Notes: generated from the sequence alone by a model not told the origin. 38,096 nt of DNA from Blastococcus sp. DSM 46786 (GCF_900109665.1 NZ_FOAO01000030.1:1-38096); one strand, 5' to 3'; shown: positions 8,483 to 16,920, counted from the stretch's first letter. A program made the numbers and translations.

Positions 8483-8815
8483 GTGGTGCGGAAGGTGTAC
8501 TCGGAGGAGTTCCGTCGGGACGCGGTGGAGCTGTACCGGACGACGGAGGGCTCGACGGTGGCGTCGATCGCCGCCGATCTGGGGATCATGGACACGACGC
8601 TGTCGGGGTGGTTGAAGGCCGCCGGGGTGCCGATCCGGGGTCGCTACCCCCGGCCCGACGGTGGGCCACCGCCGGGCGGTGAATCGGCTGATCAGGAGCT
8701 GGCCCGGCTGCGCGCTCGGGTCGCGGAGCTGGAAGCGAATGAGCGGAAGCTGGGTGCCGAGCGGGACATCCTGCGGGCGGCGGCCAAGTATTTCGCCGGG
8801 GAGACGCGCTGGTGA
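8483..8815 (+). CDS. IS3-type OrfA, helix-turn-helix transposase subunit
   Basis: A 110-aa protein with GTG start. Residues 1-50 (VRKVYSEEFRRDAVELYRTT, then SIAADLGIMDTTLSGWLKAA) form the HTH domain that binds the element ends. A leucine-zipper-like stretch (ELARLRARVAELEANERKLG) follows, then RDILRAAAKYFAGETRW, the standard C-terminus of IS3 OrfA. The stop at 8813-8815 overlaps the GTG that opens orfB, so orfB could be made by coupled re-initiation or by the programmed -1 frameshift typical of the family. No strong A-rich slippery site is visible in the overlap. Confidence 0.93.
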   Translation: MVRKVYSEEFRRDAVELYRTTEGSTVASIAADLGIMDTTLSGWLKAAGVPIRGRYPRPDGGPPPGGESADQELARLRARVAELEANERKLGAERDILRAAAKYFAGETRW

Positions 8816-9720
8816 CCCGCTTCCAGTTCGTCGCCGACCACCGAGACGCCTTCGAGGTGAAGCGGATGTGCCAGCTGGTGGAGATTCCCCGGGGATCGTT
8901 CTACGCGTGGGAGGCCGCAGCCGACGCCCGGGCCGTCCGCCAGGCCGCCGATGAGCAGCTGGCGGAGCGGATCCGGGCGGTGCACGCCGCCGAGCCGGGC
9001 AACCGCGCCTACGGGGCGCCGCGGGTGACCGCCGAGCTCAACGACGGCGCCCCGGTGCAGGAGCGGGTGAACCACAAGCGGGTCGCCCGAGTGATGGCCG
9101 AACACGGCATCGCCGGGATCCGGCTGCGCCGCCGGGTGCGCACCACGATCGGTGAGCCGGCCGATGAGCAGGTGCCTGACCTTCTCGAACGCGACTTCAC
9201 CGCCGACGCCCCGAACGTGTAGTACGTCGGAGACATCACCTACCTGCCCTGCGCCGACGGCAGCAACCTGTACCTGGCGACGGTGATCGACTGCTTCTCC
9301 CGCCGGCTGGTCGGCTGGTCGATCGCCGACCACATGCGCACCGACCTGGTCGCTGACGCCCTGCTCGCGGCCGCTGCCACGCGCGGCGACCTGGCCGGGG
9401 CGATCTTCCACGGCGACCACGGGGCGCAGTACACCTCCCGGGCCTACGCCGCGCTGTGCCAGCAGCTGGGCGTGACGAGGTCGATGGGCGCGGTCGGCTC
9501 CAGCGCCGACAACGCGCTGGCCGAGTCGTTCAACGCCACCCTCAAGCGCGAGACCCTCGCCGGCGCGGCCAGCTGGAGCACGCCGGCCGAGGCCCGCCGG
9601 GCAGTGTTCGCCTGGGCCACCCGCTACAACACCCGCCGCCGGCACTCCGCCTGCGGCCAGACCAGCCCCAACGACTACGAGGCCCGCCGGGCCCCGGCTA
9701 CGCTGCCAACCGCGGCGTAG
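8812..9720 (+). pseudogene. IS3-type OrfB (DDE integrase) with an internal TAG stop
   Basis: The frame from the GTG at 8812 encodes the HTH_21 region (RGSFYAWEAA) and runs to a TAG at 9220-9222. The same frame then continues without further stops to 9720. The stop falls inside DAPNV*YVGDITYLP, just before the first catalytic Asp of the rve integrase core; most relatives have W or R at this point, so a TGG or CGG codon has probably changed to TAG. The rest is intact: Asp in VGDITYLP, Asp in FHGDHGAQYTS, Glu in ALAESFNATLKRE. Without suppression the product lacks the whole catalytic core. A sequencing error cannot be excluded. Confidence 0.88.
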
Positions 9721-9757
9721 ACACCCCACGCGTGTCCAAGATCAGGGGTCAAGGCCC

Positions 9758-9760
9758 CAC
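9758..9760. repeat. target site duplication, right copy (CAC)
   Basis: CAC directly after the right inverted repeat of the IS3-type element, identical to 8411-8413. The coding frame of the interrupted ABM gene resumes immediately with CTC CGC GAG. Confidence 0.7.
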
Positions 9761-9898
9761 CTCCGCGAGCAGTTCGCCCAGGCCATGGGCGTCCGCATCA
9801 CCGGCATCGCCGAGATGGACCTCGCCGTCGCCCACCTGCGGGTCCCGGAGACTGTCTGACGGACGTCGCTACCGAGGAGAAGCGCCTACCGTCGACAC

Positions 9899-10260
9899 AT
9901 GGCGACCGACCCCCGCGGTGCAGGCCTGAAGCGCTACCTCCAGGCGGACCCGGGCGGTCCCGTGGTGATGCTCAACCTGCTCCGCTTCGCCGAGGGCGGC
10001 CGCGAGTCCTACGACCAGTACGCCAAGGCCCTGTCCAAGACCTTCCTCCCCCGCTACGGCGGCGAGGTCCTCTACGCCGGAGACGGCGGCACACCGCTCG
10101 TCGCCGAGCAGGGCCAGACTGGGCCGCCGTCCTGCTCGTGCGCTCTCCCTCCCGCGAGGCGTTCGGCCGCATGGTCGCCGACCCCGAGTACCAGGAGGTC
10201 ACGCACTTGCGCACCCAGGCGCTCACCGAGGCCGTGCTCCAGCCGACCACCCCCTGGTAG
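9899..10260 (+). pseudogene. DUF1330-like protein with a one-base frameshift
   Basis: From the ATG at 9899 the frame encodes VVMLNLLRFAEGGRESYDQY and ALSKTFLPRYGGEVLYAGDG, a typical DUF1330 N-terminal half. At about 10116 the reading breaks: the downstream half continues only in another frame as DWAAVLLVRSPSREAFGRMV and ends QALTEAVLQPTTPW with TAG at 10258-10260. The total of 362 bases is one short of 121 codons, so one deleted G in a QDWA coding stretch explains it. Restored, it would be a 120-aa ferredoxin-like dimeric alpha-beta barrel protein, structurally akin to ABM proteins. Function of the family is poorly known. Confidence 0.8.
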
Positions 10261-10262
10261 CC

Positions 10263-11023
10263 GTGACCGATTCGAACGAGGGAACGCCGGCGCGAGGCCG
10301 CCTCGCCCGGACAGCCCGTCTCGCTGCACTGCCGGCCGCGTGCGCCGGCCGCACCGCCCTCGGCCTCGGCAAGCGCCTCGGTGGCCGCCCCGCGGAACTC
10401 GTCGCGGAACAGGTGCAGCAGCGCACCGCCGAGCAGCTGTTCGCCCCCCCCTCGGCCATCTCAGGAGCGGCGCCATGTAGATGGGCCAGGCGCTCTCCGC
10501 GATGGAGGCCGCCCTCCCGGAGCAGCTGGCCGGCCGTACCGCGAGACGCTCGTCCGGCTGCAGGAGGCGGCGCCGCCCATGCCCGCTCATGGACGACGGC
10601 AGGCTCGGCGTCCTCGACTTCGGGTCGAACCAGCCCATGCCGCACGACTGGCCGGCCCGGCTCGGCCCCCTGCTCGCCGCCGGACGGGACGGGGACGCCG
10701 CGGAACTGCACCGCATCGCCGCCTCGGCCCACCTCCTGCGACCGGACGACGTGACGCCCGCGGCCCTGCTCACGCTGCTGAACCCCTACCTGCAGCCGCT
10801 GCGCAGCGAGCGGTACACGTTCACCCGCAGCTGGCTGCAGGAGCAGATCCGGCGCGCCTCCGACCCCCTCGGCGCCGCCCAGCGCACCCAGCGGAAGCTG
10901 GCGATCCCTCCGCACTACCTGCTCCTGCAGCGGGTGGCCGCCGAGCTGGTCGGCGTCCTTTGCTCGCTGAACGCCACCGTCGCTGTGGAGGGCGAGCTGC
11001 GTCGGTGGCTACCCGGCTACTGA
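10263..11023 (+). pseudogene. AarF/UbiB (ABC1) kinase-like gene, kinase core deleted and frame broken
   Basis: The N-terminal part, RLARTARLAALPAACAGRTA and GLGKRLGG...QVQQRTAEQLF, is a standard start of actinobacterial AarF-type proteins. The frame shifts near 10448 to GHLRSGAM, hits TAG at 10478-10480 where a Lys is usual, resumes as MGQALSAMEAALPEQLAG, shifts again near 10535 to PYRETLVRLQEAAPPMPA, then jumps at about 10590 directly to MDDGRLGVLDFGSNQPMPHD. The segment normally between PPMPA and the DFG motif, holding the ATP-binding lysine and catalytic loop (roughly 200 residues), is missing. The C-terminal third is well preserved to LRRWLPGY. UbiB-type proteins support quinone or lipid metabolism; this copy cannot act as a kinase. 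It ends overlapping the convergent enoyl-CoA hydratase remnant by 7 bases. Confidence 0.88.
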
Positions 11024-11747
11024 GCCGAGCGGCGCATCGACCACATCTGCGCCGGGCGCGCGTACTGCATCGCGACGTCCCACCCGACCGCACCGTTGAC
11101 GACCTCCTTGCGGAAGTTGCCCACCGCCGCGCGTGCCAGCTCCGGGTCAGCGGCGACCCGACCGCGCGGTCCTCGACCGCGGCATCGTCCATCGACTCCC
11201 AGGCCAGCCCGAGCTCGCGGGCCTTGTCGCCGTTGATTTCCTCGCCGACCAGCGCCATCGCCGCCGCCTCGCGGCCGATGAGCCGAGACAAGATGACGAA
11301 GTGCTCCCCGCCCGGGTGCAACCCGCGCGTGAGGAAGCCGGCCAGCAGCCGGGCGTCACGCGCGATGATTTGCAGGTCGGTCGGCAGCAGCATGTTCATG
11401 CCCGCGCCCAAGGCCGAGCCGCGCACCGCCGCCACCGTGGGCACCTTCACCTGGCCCAGCCGGTAGAAGGAGTCGTAGATCTTCCCCATGCCCTCGTAGG
11501 CGTCGGGTGCCGCCGGGTCCTTGCCGGCCGAGGTCAGCGTCGCGACGTCGCCACCCGCGCAGAACGACTTGCCGACGCCGCGGATGACCAGCGCGCCGAC
11601 GTCCGGCTTGGCGCCCACCTCGTCGAACGTGGCGATCAGCTCGTCGGCCATCCCGGGCGTCAGCGCGTTGCGCCGGTCGGGGGCGTTGAGCGTCACGATC
11701 GCGACGCCGCCGTCCACCTCGAGCTGAACCTCACCGGTACCGGCCAC
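11017..11747 (-). pseudogene. enoyl-CoA hydratase/isomerase family gene with a 3' frameshift
   Basis: Reading from a GTG at 11747, the protein begins VAGTGEVQLEVDGGVAIVTL and shows crotonase-fold landmarks: APDRRNALTPGMADEL, GKSFCAGGDVATL for the first oxyanion-hole strand, GSALGAGMNMLLPTDLQI for the second, and RGLHPGGEHFVILSRLIGRE. It stays in frame to AAVEDRAV near 11160. The normal C-terminus, ELARAAVGNFRKEVVNGAVG and ARPAQMWSMRRSAQ, then continues in another frame to a TAG at 11017-11019. The span of 731 bases is one base short of 244 codons. Such enzymes hydrate or isomerise acyl-CoA esters. With the shift the C-terminal trimer-forming helices would be replaced, so it is probably non-functional unless the lost base is a sequencing error. 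Confidence 0.82.
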
Positions 11748-11850
11748 GAGCCCACCGCCCTGCCGAGCGGACCGTCCCCAGCCCCATCCGGACACCCCCT
11801 GCCTGGCGTCACACCACGGGCCCGCACCGCCCCGCGCACCGCGGTCGGGA

Positions 11851-14800
11851 TCAGACGACGGTCGCCGACTCCACCAGCCGGCACAGGGCGTTGACCCGCC
11901 GCAGTTGCACCGGCGTCCGCACCGGCGCATCCACCAGCAGCGGGCTGAGCACCACGACGGCCAGGGCCTGCGCTCGCGACACCGCAACGTTCAGCCGGTT
12001 CAGGTCGTACAGGAACGACACGCCCCGCGGTGCGTCGTCGGCGCTGGTGCTCGTCATCGAGTAGAGGACCACCGGCGCCTCCTGACCCTGGAACTTGTCC
12101 ACGGTGCCGACCCGCGCACCGTCCGGCAGCGCCGCCTTGATCAGCGCGACCTGGGCGTTGTACGGCGCCACCACCAGCACGTCCGCCGGCCCGATCGGCG
12201 CCTCCTTCCCCAGGTGGTTCCGCCACGTCGAGCCCTGCACCGACCGCCACAGCCGCGCGACGGCCTCGGCCTCCTGCCGGCACTTGTCCGCCGCCGTCAG
12301 CACGTGCTCGACCGGGTGCACCCGCAGCCCGCTGCCGGCCAGCGCCCCCTCCCCCAGCACCGCGACCCGCTCCCGGCCGTCCGCCGCGTCCAGCCGCCCC
12401 TCGTACGCCAGATCGGAGACGAACGCCGTCAGCGACGGGTGCATCCGGTACGAGCGGTCGAGGAACACCCCGCGGTCGGCCGGGATGGTGGTGTGGCCGT
12501 CGAGCAGGTGCTCGAGCGCCGACGCCCCCGAGCCGCCCGGGTGCACCGCCTGCGTGGGCTGGGCCAGCTGCTGCGGGTCGCCCAGCAGCACCATCGAGCG
12601 CGCGCCCCGCGCCACGGCGACGGCGTTGGCCAGCGAGAACTGACCCGCCTCGTCGACCACCAGCACGTCCACGGCCTCCGCCACGTCGGCCCGGGTCCAG
12701 AACCACGCCGTCCCGCCGACCAGCCGGGCACTGCCGTCCGCCAGCGCCCGCGCCACGAAGACGTTGTCCTTCGACCACGCCACGCCGTCCGCGCCGCAGT
12801 GCTGGTGCTCCTCGCACTTCTGCAGCGCCGGCCGGCCCACCGCCTTGAGCAGGTTCCCGATGACCGCATGGGACGTCGCGGTCACACCCACCTTCTTCCC
12901 GGCGTCCAGCAGCTCCCCGATCAGCGCGGCCGCGGCAGTCGTCTTGCCGCTCCCGGGCGGGCCCTGGATCGCCAGCACCTCGCCGTCCAGCGCCAGACCG
13001 AGCCGCACAATCGCGTCCGTCGTCGTCTCGCCTTCACGCAGCCGCGTTCCCGCGGGAACGCGGCGCTCGACCAGCGCCTGGCCGAGGCAGTCCCGGCCGG
13101 CGAGCACGTCCTCTCCGGTGTCGGCGATCGCCGCGCGCAGGCCCGCGGTGTTGAGCGGCCCGCCGGGCCCGAGCCCGCGCGGCCGCGGCGGCTCGCCAGC
13201 CGTCGTCTTCAGCACCAGCCGCCCGGCCGCGGCGTCCAGCTCCAACACCGTCCCGACCTTCTTCGCGGTGTCCACGTCGAGCGCGTCGTCGCCGGCGGAG
13301 AGCTTGGTGTCCTGCACCGGGAACGAGTACTCGTAGAGGTGGCTCCGCTTCTCCGGCCCCAGGTACCCGACGTTGGACAGCCCGCCCAGCGCCGTCCCGT
13401 CCCGCTCCAGTTCCTCGGCGTCGAGATCCTGCAGCCGGTAGACCTCCCACCACGCGGGCCGGTCCTCGCGGCGGTGCCAGCCGACGAGGTCGCCCAGCAG
13501 CTTGTGCCCGGCCGCGTGCAGCCGGTCGGTGAGCTGCTGCTCGGCGGCCTGTGCCTCGGTCACCTTCGCGTCCGGCGCCACCACAGTGACCGCCGGCCGC
13601 GGCAACGGCCCGTGCAGCGCCTCCAGCTGGGCGCGCTGCTGCTCCAGCCAGTCGTGCAGCTCGCGAGTCGAGTCGACGTCGTCCTTGTTGTAGGACTCGA
13701 TGCCGTCCAGCCGCGCCTGGTCGCCGTCCTCCAGCCAGGCCTCGTACTCCAGGACGCTGCCCAGCGCGCTCGCGACCGCACCCTTGTGCGACCGCCCGTA
13801 GAACGCCTCGACCTTCTTGATCGAGTACGACTCCTTGCTGATCCGCATCGACTGCCGGACGACGGGATAGAGGTCGACGAACCGCTCCTCGCGCAGCAGC
13901 TGGTCGAGCTCCGCCTCGCGGACGCCGTAGCCGCCGGTCAGCTTCTTGAGCGCGGTCACTTCGTAGGGCGCGTAGTGGAAGACGTGCATCGCCGGGTCGG
14001 CCTGCACCGCCGAGACGATCCGGTCGATGAGGTCCGCGACCAGCTGCTTCTCCGCCGGGCGGTCGTGCGCCCACAGCGCGGTGAACCCGCCGGAGCGGTC
14101 GCCGATGCCGGCGAGGTACTCGATGCCCGCGCCGTCCTCGAACCAGGGGTCGCCCTCGAAGTCGAGGTACAGGTCGCCGGCGCTCGGCGGCGGGAGCCGC
14201 AGCAACCCGAGGCCGGCGACCGGGTCGAGCAGCGTCCGCGACGACTCCCCCGTCGTCCGCTCCTTCAGCTGCTCGGCCGCCTGCTGCTGCAGCCGGTTGC
14301 GCGCGTCGGCACCGATGCCCGACGCCGCGAGCTGCCCCGGCGACGCCGTGGCCAGGGCCGCCAGCGTGGGGATGCCCGCCGCGCGGAGAGCGTCCCGGTG
14401 GTCGCCGCGCATGGACGCGACCAGACCGAGGTCGTCGGCCTCACGCAGCTCGGTCGTGCACTTCTCCGCCCAGCGGCACTGGTCGCAGTAGCCGATCGGC
14501 GCGGGAGCGGTCGACGGCGGAGCGGCGGTGAACGCCTCCAGCCGGGCCCGCGCGCGGCGGGCGTACGCGGCGATGTCGACCAGCCGCCACGGCCGCGAGA
14601 CGCCGTCACCGGTGACGACGTGGATCCCGCGCGGTGCCACCCCCTGCAACACGGTGAGCCGCTCGGCGTAGGTCGCCATCTGCAACAGCGCGGCGACCTT
14701 CAGCTTCCGGGCGAGCTTGGTGTCGGCAATCTCGTAGGACCAGCCGCCGAACAGCGACGGCACCTCCACCCGCAGCAGGAAGTCGGCCTGCCCGCCCCAG

Positions 14801-15138
14801 GCACCGTCGAAGAAGGTCCCCTGGTAGACGACGTCGACGCCACTGCGCATCGCCTCGACCGTCGCGGCCTCGGCCTGCCGGCGCCCGTCGGCACCGGACG
14901 CAGAAGCGATCTCGGTGACCGTCCGACCGGCAGCCACCAGCGACGCCAGGTACTTCCGCTCGTGCTCCAGCCCGCGGTCGAAGACGAACTGCGTCTCCGG
15001 CGTCGCCCCGTCCGAAGGGGCCACCCACTCCCCCGCGGCCACGCCGAGGTCCAGCCGGGTGAGGTGCCGGCACTCCTGATGATGCGTGAGGTCGGTCGGG
15101 CTCAGCACCAGCCGTCCGTCGAGTCGCTGCAAGACCAA
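11851..15138 (-). CDS. TM0106-type RecB-like nuclease fused to SF1 helicase
   Basis: A 1095-aa multi-domain DNA-processing protein. Near the N-terminus is a RecB-family nuclease with IADTKLA (about residue 138) as the D-x-K active-site strand. Cys23 in HQECRH plus the cluster YCDQCRWAEKC near residue 218 could bind a 4Fe-4S cluster, as in AddB and Dna2 nucleases. At about 322 an exonuclease-like DLYLDFEGD opens an RNase-H-fold (YprB-like) domain. The C-terminal 400 residues are a superfamily 1 helicase: AIQGPPGSGKTT (about 720), VVDEAGQ (about 829), LLGDPQQLAQP, RSYRMHPSL, VDKFQGQE (about 1014) and LNVAVSRA (about 1052). The TTG at 15138 or 15132 is the start, with a GGGGGG just upstream. A repair or defence role is inferred. 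All motifs look intact. Confidence 0.9.
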   Translation of the reverse strand: MVLQRLDGRLVLSPTDLTHHQECRHLTRLDLGVAAGEWVAPSDGATPETQFVFDRGLEHERKYLASLVAAGRTVTEIASASGADGRRQAEAATVEAMRSGVDVVYQGTFFDGAWGGQADFLLRVEVPSLFGGWSYEIADTKLARKLKVAALLQMATYAERLTVLQGVAPRGIHVVTGDGVSRPWRLVDIAAYARRARARLEAFTAAPPSTAPAPIGYCDQCRWAEKCTTELREADDLGLVASMRGDHRDALRAAGIPTLAALATASPGQLAASGIGADARNRLQQQAAEQLKERTTGESSRTLLDPVAGLGLLRLPPPSAGDLYLDFEGDPWFEDGAGIEYLAGIGDRSGGFTALWAHDRPAEKQLVADLIDRIVSAVQADPAMHVFHYAPYEVTALKKLTGGYGVREAELDQLLREERFVDLYPVVRQSMRISKESYSIKKVEAFYGRSHKGAVASALGSVLEYEAWLEDGDQARLDGIESYNKDDVDSTRELHDWLEQQRAQLEALHGPLPRPAVTVVAPDAKVTEAQAAEQQLTDRLHAAGHKLLGDLVGWHRREDRPAWWEVYRLQDLDAEELERDGTALGGLSNVGYLGPEKRSHLYEYSFPVQDTKLSAGDDALDVDTAKKVGTVLELDAAAGRLVLKTTAGEPPRPRGLGPGGPLNTAGLRAAIADTGEDVLAGRDCLGQALVERRVPAGTRLREGETTTDAIVRLGLALDGEVLAIQGPPGSGKTTAAAALIGELLDAGKKVGVTATSHAVIGNLLKAVGRPALQKCEEHQHCGADGVAWSKDNVFVARALADGSARLVGGTAWFWTRADVAEAVDVLVVDEAGQFSLANAVAVARGARSMVLLGDPQQLAQPTQAVHPGGSGASALEHLLDGHTTIPADRGVFLDRSYRMHPSLTAFVSDLAYEGRLDAADGRERVAVLGEGALAGSGLRVHPVEHVLTAADKCRQEAEAVARLWRSVQGSTWRNHLGKEAPIGPADVLVVAPYNAQVALIKAALPDGARVGTVDKFQGQEAPVVLYSMTSTSADDAPRGVSFLYDLNRLNVAVSRAQALAVVVLSPLLVDAPVRTPVQLRRVNALCRLVESATVV

Positions 15139-15342
15139 GCCCCCCGATCACCTTCGTCCGGCACAGTGCCGATCGCCCGGCCGTGTCGCAGGGATAGCGG
15201 ACACCTCCGACACGATCGAGCACCCGGTGCCGGGACCGCCGACGTGGTCACCCGCCGCGGGACGTCGGTACGTCAGCCCGGTTCACCGAGTCCCACCGAT
15301 GTCGCCGCCAGCGCCTCATCGCACGCAGCAGGCTGCACGACA

Positions 15343-15374
15343 GCCCGGTTCCGTCCTGAGCGAAAGAACCGGGC
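15343..15374 (-). terminator. hairpin downstream of the Excalibur gene
   Basis: GCCCGGTTC (15343-15351) and GAACCGGGC (15366-15374) form a perfect 9-bp stem with a 14-nt loop. It lies 26 bases past the stop of the minus-strand gene ending at 15401 and 205 bases upstream of the next minus-strand gene. There is no clear U tract, as is common for high-GC actinobacterial terminators. The rest of 15139-15400 contains no gene I can see. Confidence 0.45.
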
Positions 15375-15400
15375 CGCGGCATCGCGATGATCAGAGGGGG

Positions 15401-15988
15401 CTACTCGCAGCCGACACCGTCCCCGTCCCGATCCAGGTGACCGGCGTAGCCGGGATCACCGACCCGCACGGGGGCTGCACCCGCAGCTCGGGCGGCGTCG
15501 CAGTTCTTGTAGTACGCCCTGGGCGCCTGCGGTGCCGGAGCCGGAGCGACCGGCGCCGGAGAAGCGGACGGTGCGGGAGCAGTCGAGCGCACCGTCGCCT
15601 GCGGTGCCGGGGCAGCGGATGCGGCCGCCTCACGCGCCACCAGCTCGCCCTCTCGCTGATCGAGCGCGGCACTGCGCGCGTCCAGTTCCGCCACCCGTGC
15701 GGCCAGGCGCGACTCCCCCTCGGCGGTGGCCCGACGGATCCGTGACTCCGCCTCGACCACCTCGTCCTCGAGCTCGGCCGCTTCCTGCTGGGTCTCCGTC
15801 AGCTCGCTCTTGAGCGTCAGGTAGGCCGGTGACGCTTCGACCTCGGACGAGTTGCCGCCGCCACCGACCGCGATGCCGACCAGGAACGCCATCAGCGGGA
15901 TCGCCCATTTCAACCACCGCTTCGGGCTCTTGTCGGAGTTGGCCGGAACAGGAGCGGGAGCACCTGGCATGACAGCGGTATCGGACAC
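15401..15988 (-). CDS. membrane-anchored protein with coiled coil and Excalibur calcium-binding domain
   Basis: A 195-aa protein from the GTG at 15988, preceded by GGAGAA as ribosome-binding site. After about 25 polar residues (PVPANSDKSPKRW) comes one membrane segment, LKWAIPLMAFLVGIAVGGGG. A long charged helix (SELTETQQEAAELEDEVVEA through RVAELDARSAALDQREGEL) suggests a coiled-coil stalk. A proline/alanine linker leads to a C-terminal Excalibur domain, YYKNCDAARAAGAAPVRVGD ending DRDGDGVGCE, with the paired cysteines and the DxDxDG loop of that family. The Excalibur domain is extracellular and thought to bind calcium. The overall role, perhaps at the cell wall, is not known. An in-frame ATG at 15970 is a possible alternative start. 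Confidence 0.85.
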   Translation of the reverse strand: MSDTAVMPGAPAPVPANSDKSPKRWLKWAIPLMAFLVGIAVGGGGNSSEVEASPAYLTLKSELTETQQEAAELEDEVVEAESRIRRATAEGESRLAARVAELDARSAALDQREGELVAREAAASAAPAPQATVRSTAPAPSASPAPVAPAPAPQAPRAYYKNCDAARAAGAAPVRVGDPGYAGHLDRDGDGVGCE

Positions 15989-16296
15989 GATCGTTCTCCA
16001 TTCCCCGTAGTGGCACGGGACGGTATCGCTACCACGCTCCGGTGAGTGGGGAATCAGAGGACGCTGCTGCGCCGGGGGGCGGTGTGACTGATGAGGTGCA
16101 CGGATGGGCCACTCCGCCGATGCGGCGTCGCCCCCCTGTCTCGAGCACGTCCCGGGAGGAAGGGCGGATGCAATTCCGACGTCGGCACGGACACTGGGCG
16201 CGCGCGCTCCAGTTGACAGCGGGCGGTGCCTGAGCACGATGACCTGGGCGGACGCCGTCGGGGCGCCGCGCGCCTGTCCCCGGAAGGGAGGGCGTC
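15989..16296. other. 308-base divergent intergenic region
   Basis: Lies between the Excalibur gene (leftward) and the second ABM gene (rightward) and must hold both promoters. GGAAGGGAGG just before 16297 is the ribosome-binding site for the ABM gene. No convincing ORF, RNA or repeat was seen in the remainder. Confidence 0.5.
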
Positions 16297-16920
16297 ATGC
16301 ACGCCCGTTCCACCACGATCACCGCCGACCCGAACCGCATCGACGCTGGCATCGCCGACGTCCGCGACAACGTCATGACCGCCGTGAGCGGCATGGACGG
16401 CTACGTCGGGCTGTCGATGCTCTGCGACCGCGACTCCGGCCGCTGCATCGTCACCACCGCCTGGGAGAACGAGGACGCGATGACCGCCACCCGCGACGCG
16501 GTCCGGCAGATGCGCGAGCAGGCCACGGAGCAGTTCGGTGCGGAGAAGCCCGAGGTGCGGGAGTGGGAGATCGCGGCGATGCACCGGCTGCACCCCGCCG
16601 GCGACGACTCCTGCGCCCGGGTCACCTGGTCCCGCGTCGACCCGGCCACCATCGACAAGGTCCTCGACGTCTTCCGCACCGACCTCATCCCGCGGATGGA
16701 CGAGATGCCCGGGTTCTGCAGCCTCAGCCTGATGCTCGACCGGGAGACCGGCGACAACTCCCTCACCGCCGTCTACGCCGACCGCCGCGCCATGGAGTCC
16801 TCCCGCCAGCGCGCCATGTACATCCGCGACGAGTTCCGCCGGGCGCTGCGCATGTCAGCCACCGACGTCGCCGAGTTCGACGTCGTCCTGCACCACCTCC
16901 GCGTTCCTGAGCTGGTCTGA
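16297..16920 (+). CDS. tandem ABM-domain (antibiotic biosynthesis monooxygenase-like) protein, intact paralogue
   Basis: A 207-aa protein made of two ABM-like repeats. The first begins MHARSTTITADPNRIDAGIA and has GYVGLSMLCDRDSGRCIVTT. The second begins CARVTWSRVDPATIDKVLDV and has GFCSLSLMLDRETGD. The repeated pattern 'G..SLSML.DR..G' marks matching strands in each half. It is homologous over its whole length to the IS-interrupted gene at 7883-9859. ABM-fold proteins are dimeric alpha-beta barrels, some of which are cofactor-free oxygenases; no substrate can be assigned. A strong purine-rich ribosome-binding site precedes the ATG. Since its paralogue is split, this may be the only working copy. 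Confidence 0.82.
   Translation: MHARSTTITADPNRIDAGIADVRDNVMTAVSGMDGYVGLSMLCDRDSGRCIVTTAWENEDAMTATRDAVRQMREQATEQFGAEKPEVREWEIAAMHRLHPAGDDSCARVTWSRVDPATIDKVLDVFRTDLIPRMDEMPGFCSLSLMLDRETGDNSLTAVYADRRAMESSRQRAMYIRDEFRRALRMSATDVAEFDVVLHHLRVPELV

Larger units (their letters stand above)
8414..9757 (+). mobile_element. IS3-family insertion sequence, about 1.34 kb, complete
   Basis: The element carries orfA and orfB in the usual overlapping arrangement and is bounded by imperfect inverted repeats. The left end reads GGGGCCTGACCCC and continues to GGACA. The right end, read on the other strand, is GGGCCTTGACCCC, again continuing to GGACA. A 3-bp direct repeat, CAC, lies at 8411-8413 and 9758-9760, which is the duplication size typical of this family. 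The insertion point is confirmed independently because the flanking coding halves rejoin exactly in frame. The transposase gene has an internal stop (see orfB), so this copy may be unable to move by itself. Confidence 0.9.
7883..9859 (+). pseudogene. tandem ABM-domain (antibiotic biosynthesis monooxygenase-like) protein, split by an IS3-type element
   Basis: The 5' part (7883-8413) and 3' part (9761-9859) of one gene flank the insertion. Removing the element and one copy of the CAC target duplication rejoins them in frame into a 209-aa protein. The paralogue at 16297-16920 is 207 aa and aligns from end to end: MHARSTTI... at the start, and the detached tail REQF...LAVAHLRVPETV matching RDEF...FDVVLHHLRVPELV. 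The protein is two ABM-like ferredoxin-fold repeats of about 100 residues. Such folds occur in small monooxygenases and heme-degrading enzymes, but many have no known substrate, and no reaction is claimed. GGAAGG at 7868-7873 is the likely ribosome-binding site. As it stands, translation ends in element DNA at 8422, giving 179 residues without the last 33. Confidence 0.88.

Noticed and set aside
11905..15390. A 1161-codon open frame on the plus strand opposite the nuclease-helicase gene
   Set aside because: Arginine/proline/valine-rich low-complexity translation with no motifs, antisense to a gene with many intact catalytic motifs; a normal by-product of extreme GC content.
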